From: Hydractinia symbiolongicarpus
Taxonomy: Eukaryota; Cnidaria; Hydrozoa; Anthoathecata; Hydractiniidae
Direction: 5' to 3'
Length of the DNA stretch: 64,000 nucleotides
Assembly (NCBI RefSeq): GCF_029227915.1
Contig: NC_079886.1
Coordinates: 11,243,501 to 11,307,500, forward strand
Shown piece after piece: positions 21,673 through 32,537 of the stretch. Under the pieces are notes generated by a model that saw only the letters and a list, made by a program, of their open reading frames with translations, was not told the DNA's origin and did not search any database. A program made the translations under genes and the position numbers. Numbering within the stretch: the first letter of the stretch is position 1; every line of letters starts with the position of its first letter.

Positions 21673-22939
21673 CTACGATCTCTTCCCATCCTTACTCCTC
21701 CTGTCACCAACGTATGCAACAACTAAACCCACAGCTCCCGCAATCGCTAAATAGAGGTTCTTCGCTACATATTCGACAACCCTCCCTGCAACCCTGAAGA
21801 AGAACGACACAACAGTGTCAATAATGCCAGGCAAAGCAGCACCTGCCTTTCCTGCTAAATATTTAAGGAATTTTCCCAGTCTCTCCAGTTGTTTCCGCAC
21901 AAACCCTTTGCCTGCAGCACTACCTCCTCCTCCTGCTGCTGCCCCACTACCACCTGTGAGTGCTAGGACCAAGGTCGACACGAGCAAGCCAATGGCACTA
22001 ACGATGTTGGCAATCGTTATACCCTGCTCTTTGAACAAAATGGACAATTTCTCCCGTAATGATACATCATCGCCAGCTATCTTCATCAAAGTATCTTTGA
22101 TATTTTTCAGTTGGTTGTGGATGCTAGAGGATAGTAAACCATGGGCTTCTAGAATGGCCCGTTTTTCATTCTTTAGCTTTTCACGATCCTCCTTAGCCTT
22201 ATCGAGGTCCTTATCCCAGATAGCTAGCTGTTCCTCGGATACGTCGGATCCAGCCTTCTTCGCCTCAAGCCTCTTGATCTTGTCATCTGCCTTGGAAAGC
22301 TCGCCATCGTAGTAGATCATCTTACTTTTCACGTTATTCAAGTCGTCCTGGAGCGTTCTAACATAGAAATGAAGCCCCCTTCTTTCACTTTCGTCTAAAG
22401 CTTCGGTAAAGGAAGTATCCTCCATCAGACTCTTCGTTTCATCTAGAACATTCTCGAGTAGCGGCAACATTTCAATGTCATCAGCCTTCTCTTCAACGTG
22501 AACAATTTCGTTAAGGAGTCCCTGCGCCATCTTTTTACTACCCTTGTGTGGTGTGGCATAATCAGTAAACCCCAGAGCTCGCAATCTACCAACACCTAAG
22601 TGTTCCTTTATCACTCCAACCCCTCAACTCACCATTTTGTTTCGTGAGCTCTACACCATCATAGGTAAGCTGATTACCTTCTATTGTAAAGTTATCGTAA
22701 TGCCTGGCATTCGGTTGCCCTAGCTCCCCACTAAGAGCTTCGTAGAGGCTATCAACTTTTGATGTTAGTAGTTCATGCCTTGCAGTCGTGGTGTCAGTAA
22801 GGCCACCTTGTGAAGGTGTTGCGGGCGTAGTGCTTGTATCAGGAATATCCTCGGGTCGAAGGATCTCACTACTAAACTCCTCAGGTTCATATGGAATATC
22901 CTCTTCCGGCGTAAAGTCATATCCCGGATTATCAGTCAT
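21673..22939 (-). pseudogene. Polinton coiled-coil/hydrophobic protein, one frameshift
   Basis: The gene starts at the ATG at 22939 (AATAAATG). The first 117 residues are acidic and proline-rich (EEDIPYEPEEFSSEILRPED). The frame shifts near 22590-22614 into a 313-residue frame that has no ATG of its own there (GTG). That part has a long charged coiled coil (residues about 90-190), then hydrophobic helices (ITIANIVSAIGLLVSTLVLA), a Gly/Ala/Ser linker (GGSGAAAGGGGSAAG), and more hydrophobic segments before a basic C-terminus. This architecture is common in cnidarian Polintons, but its role is unknown; a membrane-acting virion protein is a guess. Its start faces that of the major capsid gene 31 bp away. 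Confidence 0.65.
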
Positions 22940-22970
22940 TTATTTCAAGCCTGCACCGCTATAAATAAAG
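22940..22970. promoter_or_regulatory. Divergent start region with AATAAA on both strands
   Basis: 31 bp separate the ATGs at 22939 (minus) and 22971 (plus). AATAAA overlaps the minus-strand start and lies 1 nt before the plus-strand start (22964-22969). It is probably a shared promoter. Confidence 0.5.
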
Positions 22971-24248
22971 ATGTCTGTTTTTGGAACTAAGCTATATCCT
23001 CTCAAGGAATTTAAAACAATGCTGGCCTTGAAAGGCAAGAAGCAGCGTGTCAAGGTGAGTCATGTCCCTCAACAATCAACCAGAACGAAGACTTGTATAT
23101 TGACGTGCCAAACATGGGTCAGAATGATGTAATTTTCCCAGGCTCTCTCAAACTCCTCTTTGACTTGGAGCTTACGGGTACCAATACCAAACGCACCATC
23201 ATCAGCAACATCGGCAAGGCCTTAGTACAGAACCTTCGCATAAGCTTGAACGGCAATGAAGTGATGAACATCAGCGATTTTAATATCTTTTCCGTGTATG
23301 GCGATCTTTGGCTGCCCAAATTCGAACGCGATAACAACCTAATTTTAGAGGGCATCAATCCGAATGACGGCACCCTCAGAGCTCTCCAAGTAAAAGCCAG
23401 CGACCATGTAGGGAATGACGAGGAAAAGGCGATCGTAGCGGCGTATGGCAACACCTTTTGCATACCATTGGGGAAAATGTTCGAACTCACTAGAGACTTG
23501 CCCTTCTATCAAGCAGGCTTACACGATAGGCTGCAGTTCGTAATACATTTTGCTCCCTATGGCCAAGTTATCAAAGATTCTGGTACGGCTGCCGCTGGAA
23601 GCACAGCAACTAAGCCAGCCGATTCCTCTTACAAGATCAGCAATATATGCCTCGAATTTGATAAAGTGACAAACGAAGAATTAGCAAGTGCCATAATGTC
23701 TCCATACAGCCGTCTAGCCCTGCCCTACGAGAGAGTTCTGAGATCGAAAGTTGTCACCATAAAAAAGGCTGATACCAGCTACAACCTCCAGATCGATACT
23801 CCAGCAAAAAGTTTAAAAGGCGTCTTATTATTGTTCGTAGATCCCGGGGAAAGTGAAGGCCTATTCGGGGAACAACGAGGTCTTCTACAACCCCAAGATC
23901 GAAAAGATCTCGATTATTGTCGAGGGTGAGCCGAATGAACTGTATAGCCATGCCATGTTGCCTAAGGACCATCTGGGACAAGTCTTTGAACTTTTTGGAT
24001 CCCACGATAGCGAAGTGACCATTGGGCAGTTCTTTAGTGAAAGATACGCGCTGTTTATCGACTTCAGATCAATCCCAGAAAATGGATTGTATGGTAGCGG
24101 AAGACCTCTGCAAAGACTTAGTGATGGCATTACCTTACATATCACCAGGAAGCCAGATGGCACATGTGATATAAAATGTTACGTGTATTTGCTGATGGAC
24201 GCGCAATTGAATATTTTGGATGGTCGTTTTCATTCAGTAGAATATTAA
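22971..24248 (+). pseudogene. Polinton major capsid protein, two frameshifts
   Basis: The ATG at 22971, one base after AATAAA, begins MSVFGTKLYPLKEFKTML. The frame shifts near 23070-23090 to the main 23093-23929 frame (YIDVPNMGQNDVIFPGSLKL, ISLNGNEVMNISDFNIFSVY) and again near 23850 to the 23853-24248 frame (ELYSHAMLPKDHLGQVFELF to the C-terminal HSVEY). Total coding capacity is about 420 residues. The PG.LKL..D, NGN and C-terminal patterns match the double jelly-roll major capsid protein of Polintons. In the virion it would form the hexameric capsomers. The two frameshifts mean this copy cannot make a full capsid protein. Confidence 0.85.
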
Positions 24249-24264
24249 GAGCATTAAAAATTGT

Positions 24265-24289
24265 TTTTGTAGGCCTTTGGTCTACAAAA
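24265..24289 (+). terminator. Hairpin between the major capsid gene and the next gene
   Basis: TTTTGTAGGCC and GGTCTACAAAA form an 11 bp stem with one G-T pair and a 3 nt loop, 16 bp after the capsid stop codon. The right arm runs into AATAAAC-ATG of the next gene. Confidence 0.55.
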
Positions 24290-24294
24290 TAAAC

Positions 24295-24678
24295 ATGGCA
24301 AGTCTCGCAATTATGGCTGGCGGGGCGCTGATTAACGCGCTCACATTCAGCGGCAGTAACTATTTATTCAGTAAACTCTCAGGCCATAGCGACGAAGAGC
24401 GCAAAAGACACGATTTAGCGGTGGAGAAATTACAAGCTGCCCAAGCTCAATGGGTACGTGACAGGCAATCAAAAATAGACTGGTATAATAAGAGACGAGA
24501 AGAACAACGTGCTGCTGGACAGGGTTTAAAGGAATTGGATGAAAATATGAGACAGTACTATATCGCTACAATTGAACAGGCACCTACGTTATCTGATTTT
24601 TATACACCTTCGAAGCAGCAACAGGACGGTGAACTGACGTTCGTTCTAGGCTCCTTGGCCCTCCTCGGCTACATGTAA
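24295..24678 (+). CDS. Small Polinton protein with hydrophobic N-terminus and coiled coil
   Basis: A 127-residue frame from the ATG at 24295. An in-frame ATG exists at 24277, but the 24295 start follows AATAAAC, as in the other genes. The N-terminus is hydrophobic (MASLAIMAGGALINALTFSG), followed by a charged helical region (HDLAVEKLQAAQAQWVRDRQ, residues about 38-57), a second helix, and a Gly/Leu-rich C-terminus. It is recognisable as a recurrent protein of cnidarian Polintons next to the capsid gene. The function is unknown; a minor virion or membrane component is plausible. The frame is intact. Confidence 0.7.
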   Translation: MASLAIMAGGALINALTFSGSNYLFSKLSGHSDEERKRHDLAVEKLQAAQAQWVRDRQSKIDWYNKRREEQRAAGQGLKELDENMRQYYIATIEQAPTLSDFYTPSKQQQDGELTFVLGSLALLGYM

Positions 24679-25668
24679 TCGTTTTTTGATATGTATAATA
24701 AACATGTCGAAAACAAAAGCACATATCCTCCACAGAAGAGGAATCTGAAAAATTGAGTAAAATATGCTATTCTCCAGAAAATCTTTGGACTGGACGCAAG
24801 GCTATCAAATAACTCTCTGAGAAGAGTGGTTTTTCCAAAAAGAAAATTATTCACTGGCTGAGTCGCCATTTGCTCTGGCTAAGGCATATCAAAGGCCAGA
24901 AAAAAGATCAACTACCCACATTTCACTGTTACAAAGCTGAATCAGTTGCATCAATTCGATTTGCTCTATATGCCCCATGATACAGTGTATGGAAACACAT
25001 ACAAGTATATACTCACGGGTATCGATGTTGCCTCAAGATATAAAGTAGCTAGGCCCCTAAGAACGAAGAGAGCGAGCGAAGTCGCTGAGATGCTAAAGGA
25101 TATTTACAAAGCAGGACCTCTCCGTTATCCGAAGATTTTCCAATGCGAACAAGGTAGTGAATTCAGATCGGATGTAACGAAATTGTTGGAGGGTGAATAA
25201 GTGGAGATTAAACGTGCTACTACAAAATACCATCACACATTCACAGCTTTTGTCGAAAGTTACAACAAGATACTAGCACAAAGGCTCTTTAAACCCCAAG
25301 ATGCACAAGAGCTTTAGTTTATGCAACTTAAAGTGTTTTAAAGTGTTGGATGTAGATCATAGCGTATTCTGTTATCCCAAATATCAAAAATTTGACCTAT
25401 AATATTATTTTATAAAAATTGTTTATATTCATGGACCGAAGAGTGACGGCAGGTATCAATTATTGCCGATGGTATAAATCAAATGTGGCATCATGGTTAA
25501 TTGTAGGTGGTAGAGGGATCTTCCTCGTTCACCTGAAAGAAATTTTAAAAGTTTACCTTTGCTTTATTCGTCATCTTTATTATGTTTCTGTGTTTATACA
25601 ATGAGCTATGAAATTTTACCAAACAAATACAAGTACTATTTAGTGTTTTTTTATGAAGAGAGCTACCC

Positions 25669-25699
25669 CCCCCCCCCCCCCCCTCTCTCTCTCTCTCCT
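25669..25699 (+). repeat. Poly-C followed by (CT)n microsatellite
   Basis: About 14 C followed by alternating C and T. A simple repeat inside the insertion. Confidence 0.9.
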
Positions 25700-25982
25700 G
25701 GACTCTGGCTCGCTAAGCCGAGATTTTGCTATTGGTAATAAAATCAAATAGAAATATATTCGTTTAAATGACAAGAACACACTGCTTTGTAGAGATAGCG
25801 GTTAGACAGGGTAAAATTTTTTTGTGTAAGAATTTTCGCGTACGAATTTCACGTGAAGTCAACGCGTTTTCAGTTCGGTTCACAAGATAAATTCCACCCC
25901 ACTTAGCTAGGCCAACAAAAGAAACCGAGTCAGTTAGCTTTTAATGAACAGCTCTTTAATTACGTTCGTTTTTTGCATGTTA

Positions 25983-26521
25983 TCTTATATATTAATTCCC
26001 TTGCGTGACTAAAACTGTGAGTCCACGACACGGAAATCACGGGTTACTTTCTTATGACGTGGCTGTACGCTAAAATTTAACTAAAAAGATTAGGGATGTA
26101 CTTCATAGAAATCGCACATAAGCTGTAAATATATAACCCGCTGCTAATAACGATATAAATATATATACCCTTATGCCAAAAAACTCTATGTTAGCATATA
26201 TATATAGGTATCGCTACATATGAAACGGTATTAGATATTTACAAAGCATACGGACTGTTAAATGAAGTTCCCAGCATAAAACGGAAGTTGTGTTTACGAA
26301 AAAGATGGCTGTTCTTTTTGAGTATTCTCTACTCTTTCATTCAAAATAAATCTTTAAAAAAACATTTGAAGAAGAGCATGGTTTTATAAATTAATCATAG
26401 CAATGTTCTGTAAGGTTTTTTCATGTTTTATTTTCAGTTTTGATTATATTATTGTTGCCAGACATGTTTTATAGCTAGCATCAAAAAGCCAACCACCACC
26501 AACAACTAGCTAGCTAGCTAG

Positions 26522-26568
<47 letters not shown>

Positions 26569-28668
26569 GCCATGTTCTTTATACCTAGCTAAGTCTCCAG
26601 TTTATATTTAAGTGACTAGCTATTAGCTGCTGTAGCTAGCTAATGCTAGCTTTAAACTAAAGATTCCCAGTATATATATTCCCACAAAACCCATCAAACG
26701 TTATTAACCCTGAAGATTTTAAACATTTTCCTGTTTTTTTTTGGTTTGCGAAGTTCTTTTCCTCCAAATATTCTGAAAATAAAGTTCAGAAATTACTTAT
26801 TTTTAAAATGTAAATTTAATTTGTTTCAAATTGTGGTTGTGACATTTTCATGTAAGAATTTGTGGGCAAAAACCTTAATCAGCATGCTAAAAGAACTGAT
26901 TTTTCTTAATTTAGAATTACTAAACACAACCATTTTCTTACATTTAGTGTAAACTTTTGTGCGTATGGCTTATATTTAATACAACAAAAGAGCTACTTTG
27001 TTGATTTCAATTTTATACTCTTTGTAAGCTATTTTTTTCTTCTTTTTGACATTTTGAATTAACTTATTGCTGTAGAAGGCATATAATATACATGCATATA
27101 AAAAAATGGAATTTTGCAAATTTCTGTTTTACCACTCAATTTTTACATTTTATAAGTTATTTGGAACAGAATGGTATGAAATAGACCAAAATACCTGATC
27201 TTAGTTGTTTTTAATTTACAGGCTGTGTCTGTGAAACTTTAAGGGGAACATTTGGTGGAAGACAATGGCATGACATATACTGATAGAACTGATTTTTGTT
27301 GTGTTAGATGTTATATCTGAACCTTTTTGACATTTTATGTTAATTTTGCGAGAAAGGACTATATATATATATATACACAGAAAAAGAATTCAATTTTACA
27401 CCTTGCAAGCTTTGTTTTTCTATATTTTGTATAAATTCTTACTGGGGAGGACTCCGTGCAATATATCGAAATGACTGATCCTTCTCGATTTAAATTTGAT
27501 GTGTTTTAAATCGTATATAGTTTTGGAAATTTTGTGTAAGATTTAATGGGTAAGGGCTAGATGCAATATGTCAAAAAAACTTTTTTTGTTGAATCAGAAG
27601 CACTCCCTACAACCATTCTTTTTTTACAGTTTGTGAAGCTTTTGTGAGAAAAGAGTGTATGCAATATTATCGAAATAACTGATTTTTGTTGCAAACTGTC
27701 TTTCTTAGGCATTTTAGCTTAAAATATTGTTTTAGAGGGCATATGCAGTAGATATATGTACCGAAATAATTGAATTTTGCAAACTTTGATTTTGTCGTTA
27801 CCTCTCATTTTTTACATTTTGATTAAACTTTTGTGGGAGACCGTCGGTATGCGAAGGACCAAAATAAGAGATTTTAGTATTATTTAGAATTTGTATTTTG
27901 TGTTGCAAAATTGGTGCAAAAATTGACATAAAATGAACTTATATACAGATTGATTGCTGTTGTTTAACATGACTCATTATGACTTTATATATATATTTTA
28001 TGAAAATTTGTGACAGAATACTATGTGAGATTTGAAATTTTGTTTGCTTTATTGATGGTAAAACAGCATGCAAATTGCTAAAAGGACTTTATTAATTTTT
28101 GATTTAAACACCGTTTTTTGTTGGCATTTTGTCTAAAGTTTGGTGAGGAAGGACCATATGCATTATATCAAAAAACGTTTTATTGCAATATAATTTAACC
28201 TTGCAATCCCTTTGTAACACCTTAGATAAAAATTTCTACTTAGGCAAAATTTATTGTTTATTTTTCGCATTTTGTGTCAACCTTTGGCAGGGTTTGCAAT
28301 AAACTAACTGATTTTAACATATACAATGAGAGAGATTTGTGTTTGACATTGATCAGCTTTTTTGTATATATGTGGCGTTTTAAGTGATTTAAATTTTATG
28401 GGTGAGATGTATGTTGAAATGCTTTTGGAAACTTCTTTCCGAATAATTTTCGCATTTGTCAGATGGTCAGAGCAAGTAATTTTAGTAGATTTAGATTTTA
28501 AATGTCACATAAATACTGCAGTTGTTGAAAACCTTTAATTTTTTTGGTCATTTATATAATAATGCAGATGTAAGATGCGCACTGCTGTATTGTTTGTTTT
28601 TTGATGGACATATATCTGCTACATAAATTTAATGGAATACAGTGGATTCTTCCACGGGAAACAGCTAG
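25983..28668 (+). mobile_element. Non-autonomous Helitron, tandem unit 1
   Basis: It begins TCTTATATATTAATTCCC after an A and ends with a hairpin (GTGGA-TTCT-TCCAC, 28642-28655) nine bases before CTAG (28665-28668). This is the classic Helitron 5'-TC / 3'-hairpin-CTRR structure without terminal inverted repeats or target duplication. It has no Rep/helicase ORF. The interior consists of degenerate roughly 100 bp units. A (TA)n run lies at about 26524-26565. The second unit follows directly. Confidence 0.85.
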
Positions 28669-31282
28669 TCTTATATATTAATTCCCTTGCGTGAGTAAAA
28701 CTGTGAGTCCACGACACGGAAATCACGGGTCACTTTCTTATGACGTGGCTGTACGCTAAAATTTACTTCATAGAAATCGCACATAAGGTGTAAATATATA
28801 ACCCGCTGCTAATAACGATATAAATATATATACCCTTATGCCAAAAAACTCTATGTTAGCATATATATATAGGTATCGCTACATATGAAACGGATTATTA
28901 CGGATTATTAATCCGGAACGGATTATTAGATATTCACAAAGCATACGCACTGTTAAATGAAGTTCCTAGCATAAAACGGAAATTGTGTTTACGAAAAAGA
29001 TGGCTGTTCTTTTTGAGTATTCTCTACCCTTTCATTCAAAATAAATCTTTAAAAAAACATTTGAAGAAGAGCATCGTTTTATAAATTAATCATAGCAAGG
29101 TTCTGTAAGGTTTTTTCATGTTTTATTTTCAGTTTTTATTATATTATTGTTGCCAGACATGTTTTATAGCTAGCATCATAAAAAGCCAACCACCACCAAC
29201 AACTAGCTAGCTAGCTAGGAATATATATATATATATATATGTAGCCATGTTCTTTATACCTAGCTAAGTCTCCAGTTTATATTTAAGTGACTAGCTATTA
29301 GCTGCTGTAGCTAGCTAATGCTAGCTTTAAACTAAAGATTCCCAGTATATATATTCCCACAAAACCCATCAAACGTTATTAACCCTGAAAATTTTAAACA
29401 TTTTCCTGGTTTTTTTTGGTTTGCGAAGTTCTTTTTCTCCAAATATTCTGAAAATAAAGTTCAGAAATTACTTATTTTTAAAATTTAAATTTAATTTGCT
29501 TCAAATTGTGGTTTTGACATTTTCATGTAAGAATTTGTGGGCAAAAACCTTAATCAGCATGCTAAAAGAACTGACTTTTCTTAATTTAGAATTACTAAAC
29601 ACAACCATTTTCTTACATTTAGTGTAAACTTTTGTGCGTATGGCTTATATTTAATACACCAAAAGAGCTATATACTTTGTTGATTTCAATTTTATACTCT
29701 TTGTAAGCTATTTTTTTCTTCTTTTTGACATTTCTGTTTTACCACTCAATTTTTACATTTTATAAGTTATTTGGAACAGAATGGTATGAAATAGACCAAA
29801 ATACCTGATCTTAGTTGTTTTTAATTTACAGGCTGTGTCTGTGAAACTTTAAGGGGAACATTTGGTGGAAGACAATGGCATGACATATATATACTGATAG
29901 AACTGATTTTTGTTGTGTTAGATGTTATATCTGAACCTTTTTGACATTTTGTGTTAATTTTGCGAGGAAGGACCATATATATATACACAGAAGAAGAATT
30001 CAATTTTACTCCTTCCAAGCTTTGTTTTTCTATATTTTGTATAAATTCTTACTGGGGAGGACTCCGTGCAATATATCGAAATGACTGATCCTTCTAGATT
30101 TAAATTTGATGTGTTCTAAATCGTTTATAGTTTTAGAAATTTTGTGTAAGATTTAATGGGTAAGGGCTAGATGCAATATGTCAAAAAAACTTTTTTTGTT
30201 GAATCAGAAGCACTCCCTACAACCATTCTTTTTTTTACAGTTTGTGAAGCTTTTGTGAGGAAAGAGTGTATGCAATATTATCGAAATAACTGATTTTTGT
30301 TGCATACTGTTTTTCTTTGGCATTTTGGATTAAAATATTGTTTTAGAGGGCATATGCAGTAGATATATGTACTGAAATAGTTAAATTTTGCAAACTTTGA
30401 TTTTGTCGTTACCTCTCATTTTTTACATTTTGATTAAACTTTTGTGGGAGACCGTCAGTATGCGAAGGACCAAAATAAGAGATTTTAGTATTATTTAGAA
30501 TTTGTATTTTGTGTTGCAAAATTGGTGCAAAAATTGACATAAAATGAACTTATATACAGATTGATTGCTGTTGTTTAACATGACTCATTATGACTTATAT
30601 ATATATTTTATGAAAATTTGTGACAGAATACTATGTGAGATTTGAAATTTTGTTTACTTTATTGATGGTAAAACAGCATGCAAATTGCTAAAAGGACTTT
30701 ATTAATTTTAGGTTTAAACACCGTTATTTTGTTGGCATTTTGTCTAAAGTTTGGTGAGGAGGGACTGTATGCAATATATCAAATAATGTTTTATTGCATT
30801 ATAATTTGTCCTTGCAAATCCCTTTTTTTACACCTTAGATAAAAAATTCTGTCAGAGGCACAATTTATTGTTTATTTTTAACATTGTGTGTCAACCTTTG
30901 GCAGGGTTTGCAATAAACTAACTGATTTTAACATATACAATGAGAGAGATTTGTGTTTGACATTGATCAGCTTTTTTGTATATATGTGGCGTTTTAAGTG
31001 ATTTAAATTTTATGGGTGAGATGTATGTTGAAATGCTTTTGGAAACTTCTTTCCGAATAATTTTCGCATTTGTCAGATGGTCAGAGCAAGTGATTTTAGT
31101 AGATTTAGATTTTAAATGTCACATAAATACTGCAGTTGTTGAAAACCTTTAATTTTTTTGGTCATTTATATAATAATGCAGATGTAAGATGTGCACTGCT
31201 GTATTGTTTGTTTTTTGATGGACATATATCTGCTACATAAATTAAATGGAATACAGTGGATTCTTCCACGGGAAACAGCTAG
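28669..31282 (+). mobile_element. Non-autonomous Helitron, tandem unit 2
   Basis: It starts TCTTATATATTAATTCCC immediately after the CTAG of unit 1 and ends with the same hairpin and CTAG at 31279-31282, followed by T. It is very similar to unit 1 throughout. Differences include a roughly 28 bp insertion with ATTACGGATTATTAATCCGG near 28893-28925, a shorter TA run, and a deletion of about 75 bp relative to unit 1 positions 27056-27130. Confidence 0.85.
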
Positions 31283-31805
31283 TCATATAATAATTCGCGT
31301 ATTGACTAAATTTTTGCGCGTATATGAAAATTACTACGAATAGGGTTCACGTCTTGACAATGTTTCTTATAAAAGTCTCAGACTATAGAGCTGGTAAATG
31401 ACAAAACTAGTACTACATGGGTCAAACACCTGTACACTATTGTGAAAACCATGAACAACACCAAGACGGCTATGATCGGAATGAAACCTTCATCTGCCAT
31501 CAAGCTTGATGATGTGCCACTTGCAAAAAATGAGGAGTATCCTGAGGAAAACCCATTACCAGAAGACGGGCTCTACCTCTACCTCTTGCAACCTGGAGAG
31601 GAACACAAGGATTCGAAAAGACGTGCAACGGATGCTTGGTGGAGCAAAAGGACGTACAGACTCAACCGTCTCGTAACTGGTAGGAGATTGTTATACTACT
31701 TGACAAATGTGCCTGATCGGAGTTTCGTGTCAGAGGAATTAATGCTAATACCCGAGGATATTGAATTACCTCCCGAGCATGTGAAAGAATGATAATATTT
31801 CTCGA

Positions 31806-31830
31806 TTTTGTGTGTTCATAACACACAAAA
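31806..31830. terminator. Hairpin between convergent integrase and BRO-N-like genes
   Basis: TTTTGTGTGTT and AACACACAAAA form a perfect 11 bp stem with loop CAT, 13 bp beyond the integrase stop. It is positioned where transcripts from both converging genes should end. Confidence 0.55.
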
Positions 31831-32168
31831 CCACGCATCTGTAATTTTTCGATACCCTTCATCGCAAGCCACCTCATAATTTCAAAAGCCATTGGTTTTC
31901 GTGAATGTGCACAAATATTCAAGGCACCATCCAAGGAGATGAATACATCGTGAGCATTTTTAGTTTCCTTTGGCCCGGCATACCATGCCGGGCCCTGAGC
32001 ATTTAGCTCTATACGCGTCTTCTCCACTATATTAAGCGCTCTACAGGATGTTCTTATATCAACAATTCCCAAGAACCTTCCAAGATCTGCGCGTTTGAAA
32101 AGAGGCCGATTTTGCGCATCGAATAAAGTTTCGATGGCAGGTAATGTGTTTAACGCAAGCGAGGACAT
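31831..32168 (-). CDS. BRO-N-like domain protein of the Polinton
   Basis: The frame starts at the ATG at 32168 (AATAAAG-ATG) and stays open to 31662, but the part beyond the hairpin at 31806-31830 overlaps the integrase antisense and looks non-native. Recognisable blocks are LFKRADLGRFLGIVDIRTS (residues about 23-41) and DVFISLDGALNICAHSRKPM (residues about 74-93) followed by EIMRWLAMKGIEKLQ. They match the N-terminal DNA-binding domain of BRO/MSV199-type proteins of large DNA viruses and mobile elements. The usual C-terminal half is missing, so the gene is probably truncated. Role in this element: unknown, perhaps DNA binding or regulation. Confidence 0.65.
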
Positions 32169-32187
32169 CTTTATTTAAATAATGGTT

Positions 32188-32382
32188 TCAACCAGGGTCA
32201 CAATGAGTAGGATGGTTGATATTAATATAGCAAAATGAATAATATTCCTGTGGATCTTTTCTCTCCATAACATCACTAAGGTCTTCCTGGAGGGCTTCTA
32301 GTTGACTTTCCAGATAAGGGATCCTATCCATCTCCTCATGACAATTTTCCAATTGCTTTTCTAATTGATGTATGTATGCCAT
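32188..32382 (-). CDS. Small coiled-coil protein of the Polinton
   Basis: A 64-residue frame with a heptad-rich, charged N-terminal two-thirds (HQLEKQLENCHEEMDRIPYL, QLEALQEDLSDVMERK). Its start codon is preceded by AATAAATAA. No family was recognised. It could be a displaced coiled-coil C-terminal part of a BRO-like protein, since it lies just upstream of that gene. Confidence 0.5.
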   Translation of the reverse strand: MAYIHQLEKQLENCHEEMDRIPYLESQLEALQEDLSDVMERKDPQEYYSFCYININHPTHCDPG

Positions 32383-32386
32383 TTAT

Positions 32387-32524
32387 TTATTCCAATATAC
32401 TCCAGGTCCTTGGGTGCTCGAGTCGAATATACAAACACGCGTGTTTTGACTTTTTGAGTTGATTTTTGATTATATACCAGTCGGTAGGTTCTATCAGGTT
32501 AGTCTCTTCATCAAGCAGCTTCAT
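32387..32524 (-). CDS. Hypothetical 45-residue frame
   Basis: MKLLDEETNLIEPTDWYIIK starts at 32524 and the frame ends WSILE at 32387, five bases before the ATG at 32382. It has no AATAAA upstream and no recognised family. It may be the broken 3' end of the preceding gene (32538 onward). Weakly supported. Confidence 0.3.
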   Translation of the reverse strand: MKLLDEETNLIEPTDWYIIKNQLKKSKHACLYIRLEHPRTWSILE

Positions 32525-32537
32525 ATCAGATCGTTCA

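Larger units (their letters stand above)
25314..31386. mobile_element. 6.1 kb insertion in the Polinton integrase with 6 bp target duplication
   Basis: AGAGCT stands at 25308-25313 and again at 31387-31392, and deleting one copy plus the insert would leave the integrase reading frame continuous. Without its two internal Helitrons, the insert is about 770 bp of AT-rich, non-coding sequence (25314-25982 plus 31283-31386). Only weak end similarity is visible (TTAGTTTATG against TTAGTCTGAG-like when inverted), so the superfamily is not assigned. It contains a poly-C/(CT)n tract at 25669-25699. Confidence 0.75.
24701..31792 (+). pseudogene. Polinton integrase (retroviral type), split by a 6.1 kb insertion
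   Basis: The start at 24701 follows AATAAAC. The N-terminal part (SPENLWTGRKAIK, WLSRHLLW) is frameshifted and carries a stop. The catalytic core follows at 24946-25317: HQFDLLYMPHD with the first Asp, ILTGIDVASRYKVARPL, then KIFQCEQGSEF, where the second catalytic Asp is normally within a DNGSEF-like motif, and FVESYNK with the Glu. A TAA at 25198-25200 interrupts it. The C-terminal domain resumes at 31387-31792 (MNNTKTAMIGMKPSSAIKL, EDGLYLYLLQPGEEH). The halves are in compatible frames and flanked by AGAGCT. Such integrases insert the Polinton; this one is clearly dead. Confidence 0.85.

Noticed and set aside
21815-22312. 165-codon plus-strand frame, Ser/Pro/Ala-rich
   Set aside because: It is the antisense of the coiled-coil Polinton protein at 21673-22939, which has real domain structure.
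26746-29627. Two similar 68-codon frames (26746-26952 and 29421-29627) as a conserved gene
   Set aside because: They are the same position in the two tandem Helitron units; similarity comes from the DNA duplication, and composition is Phe/Leu/Ile-biased as expected from AT-rich non-coding DNA.
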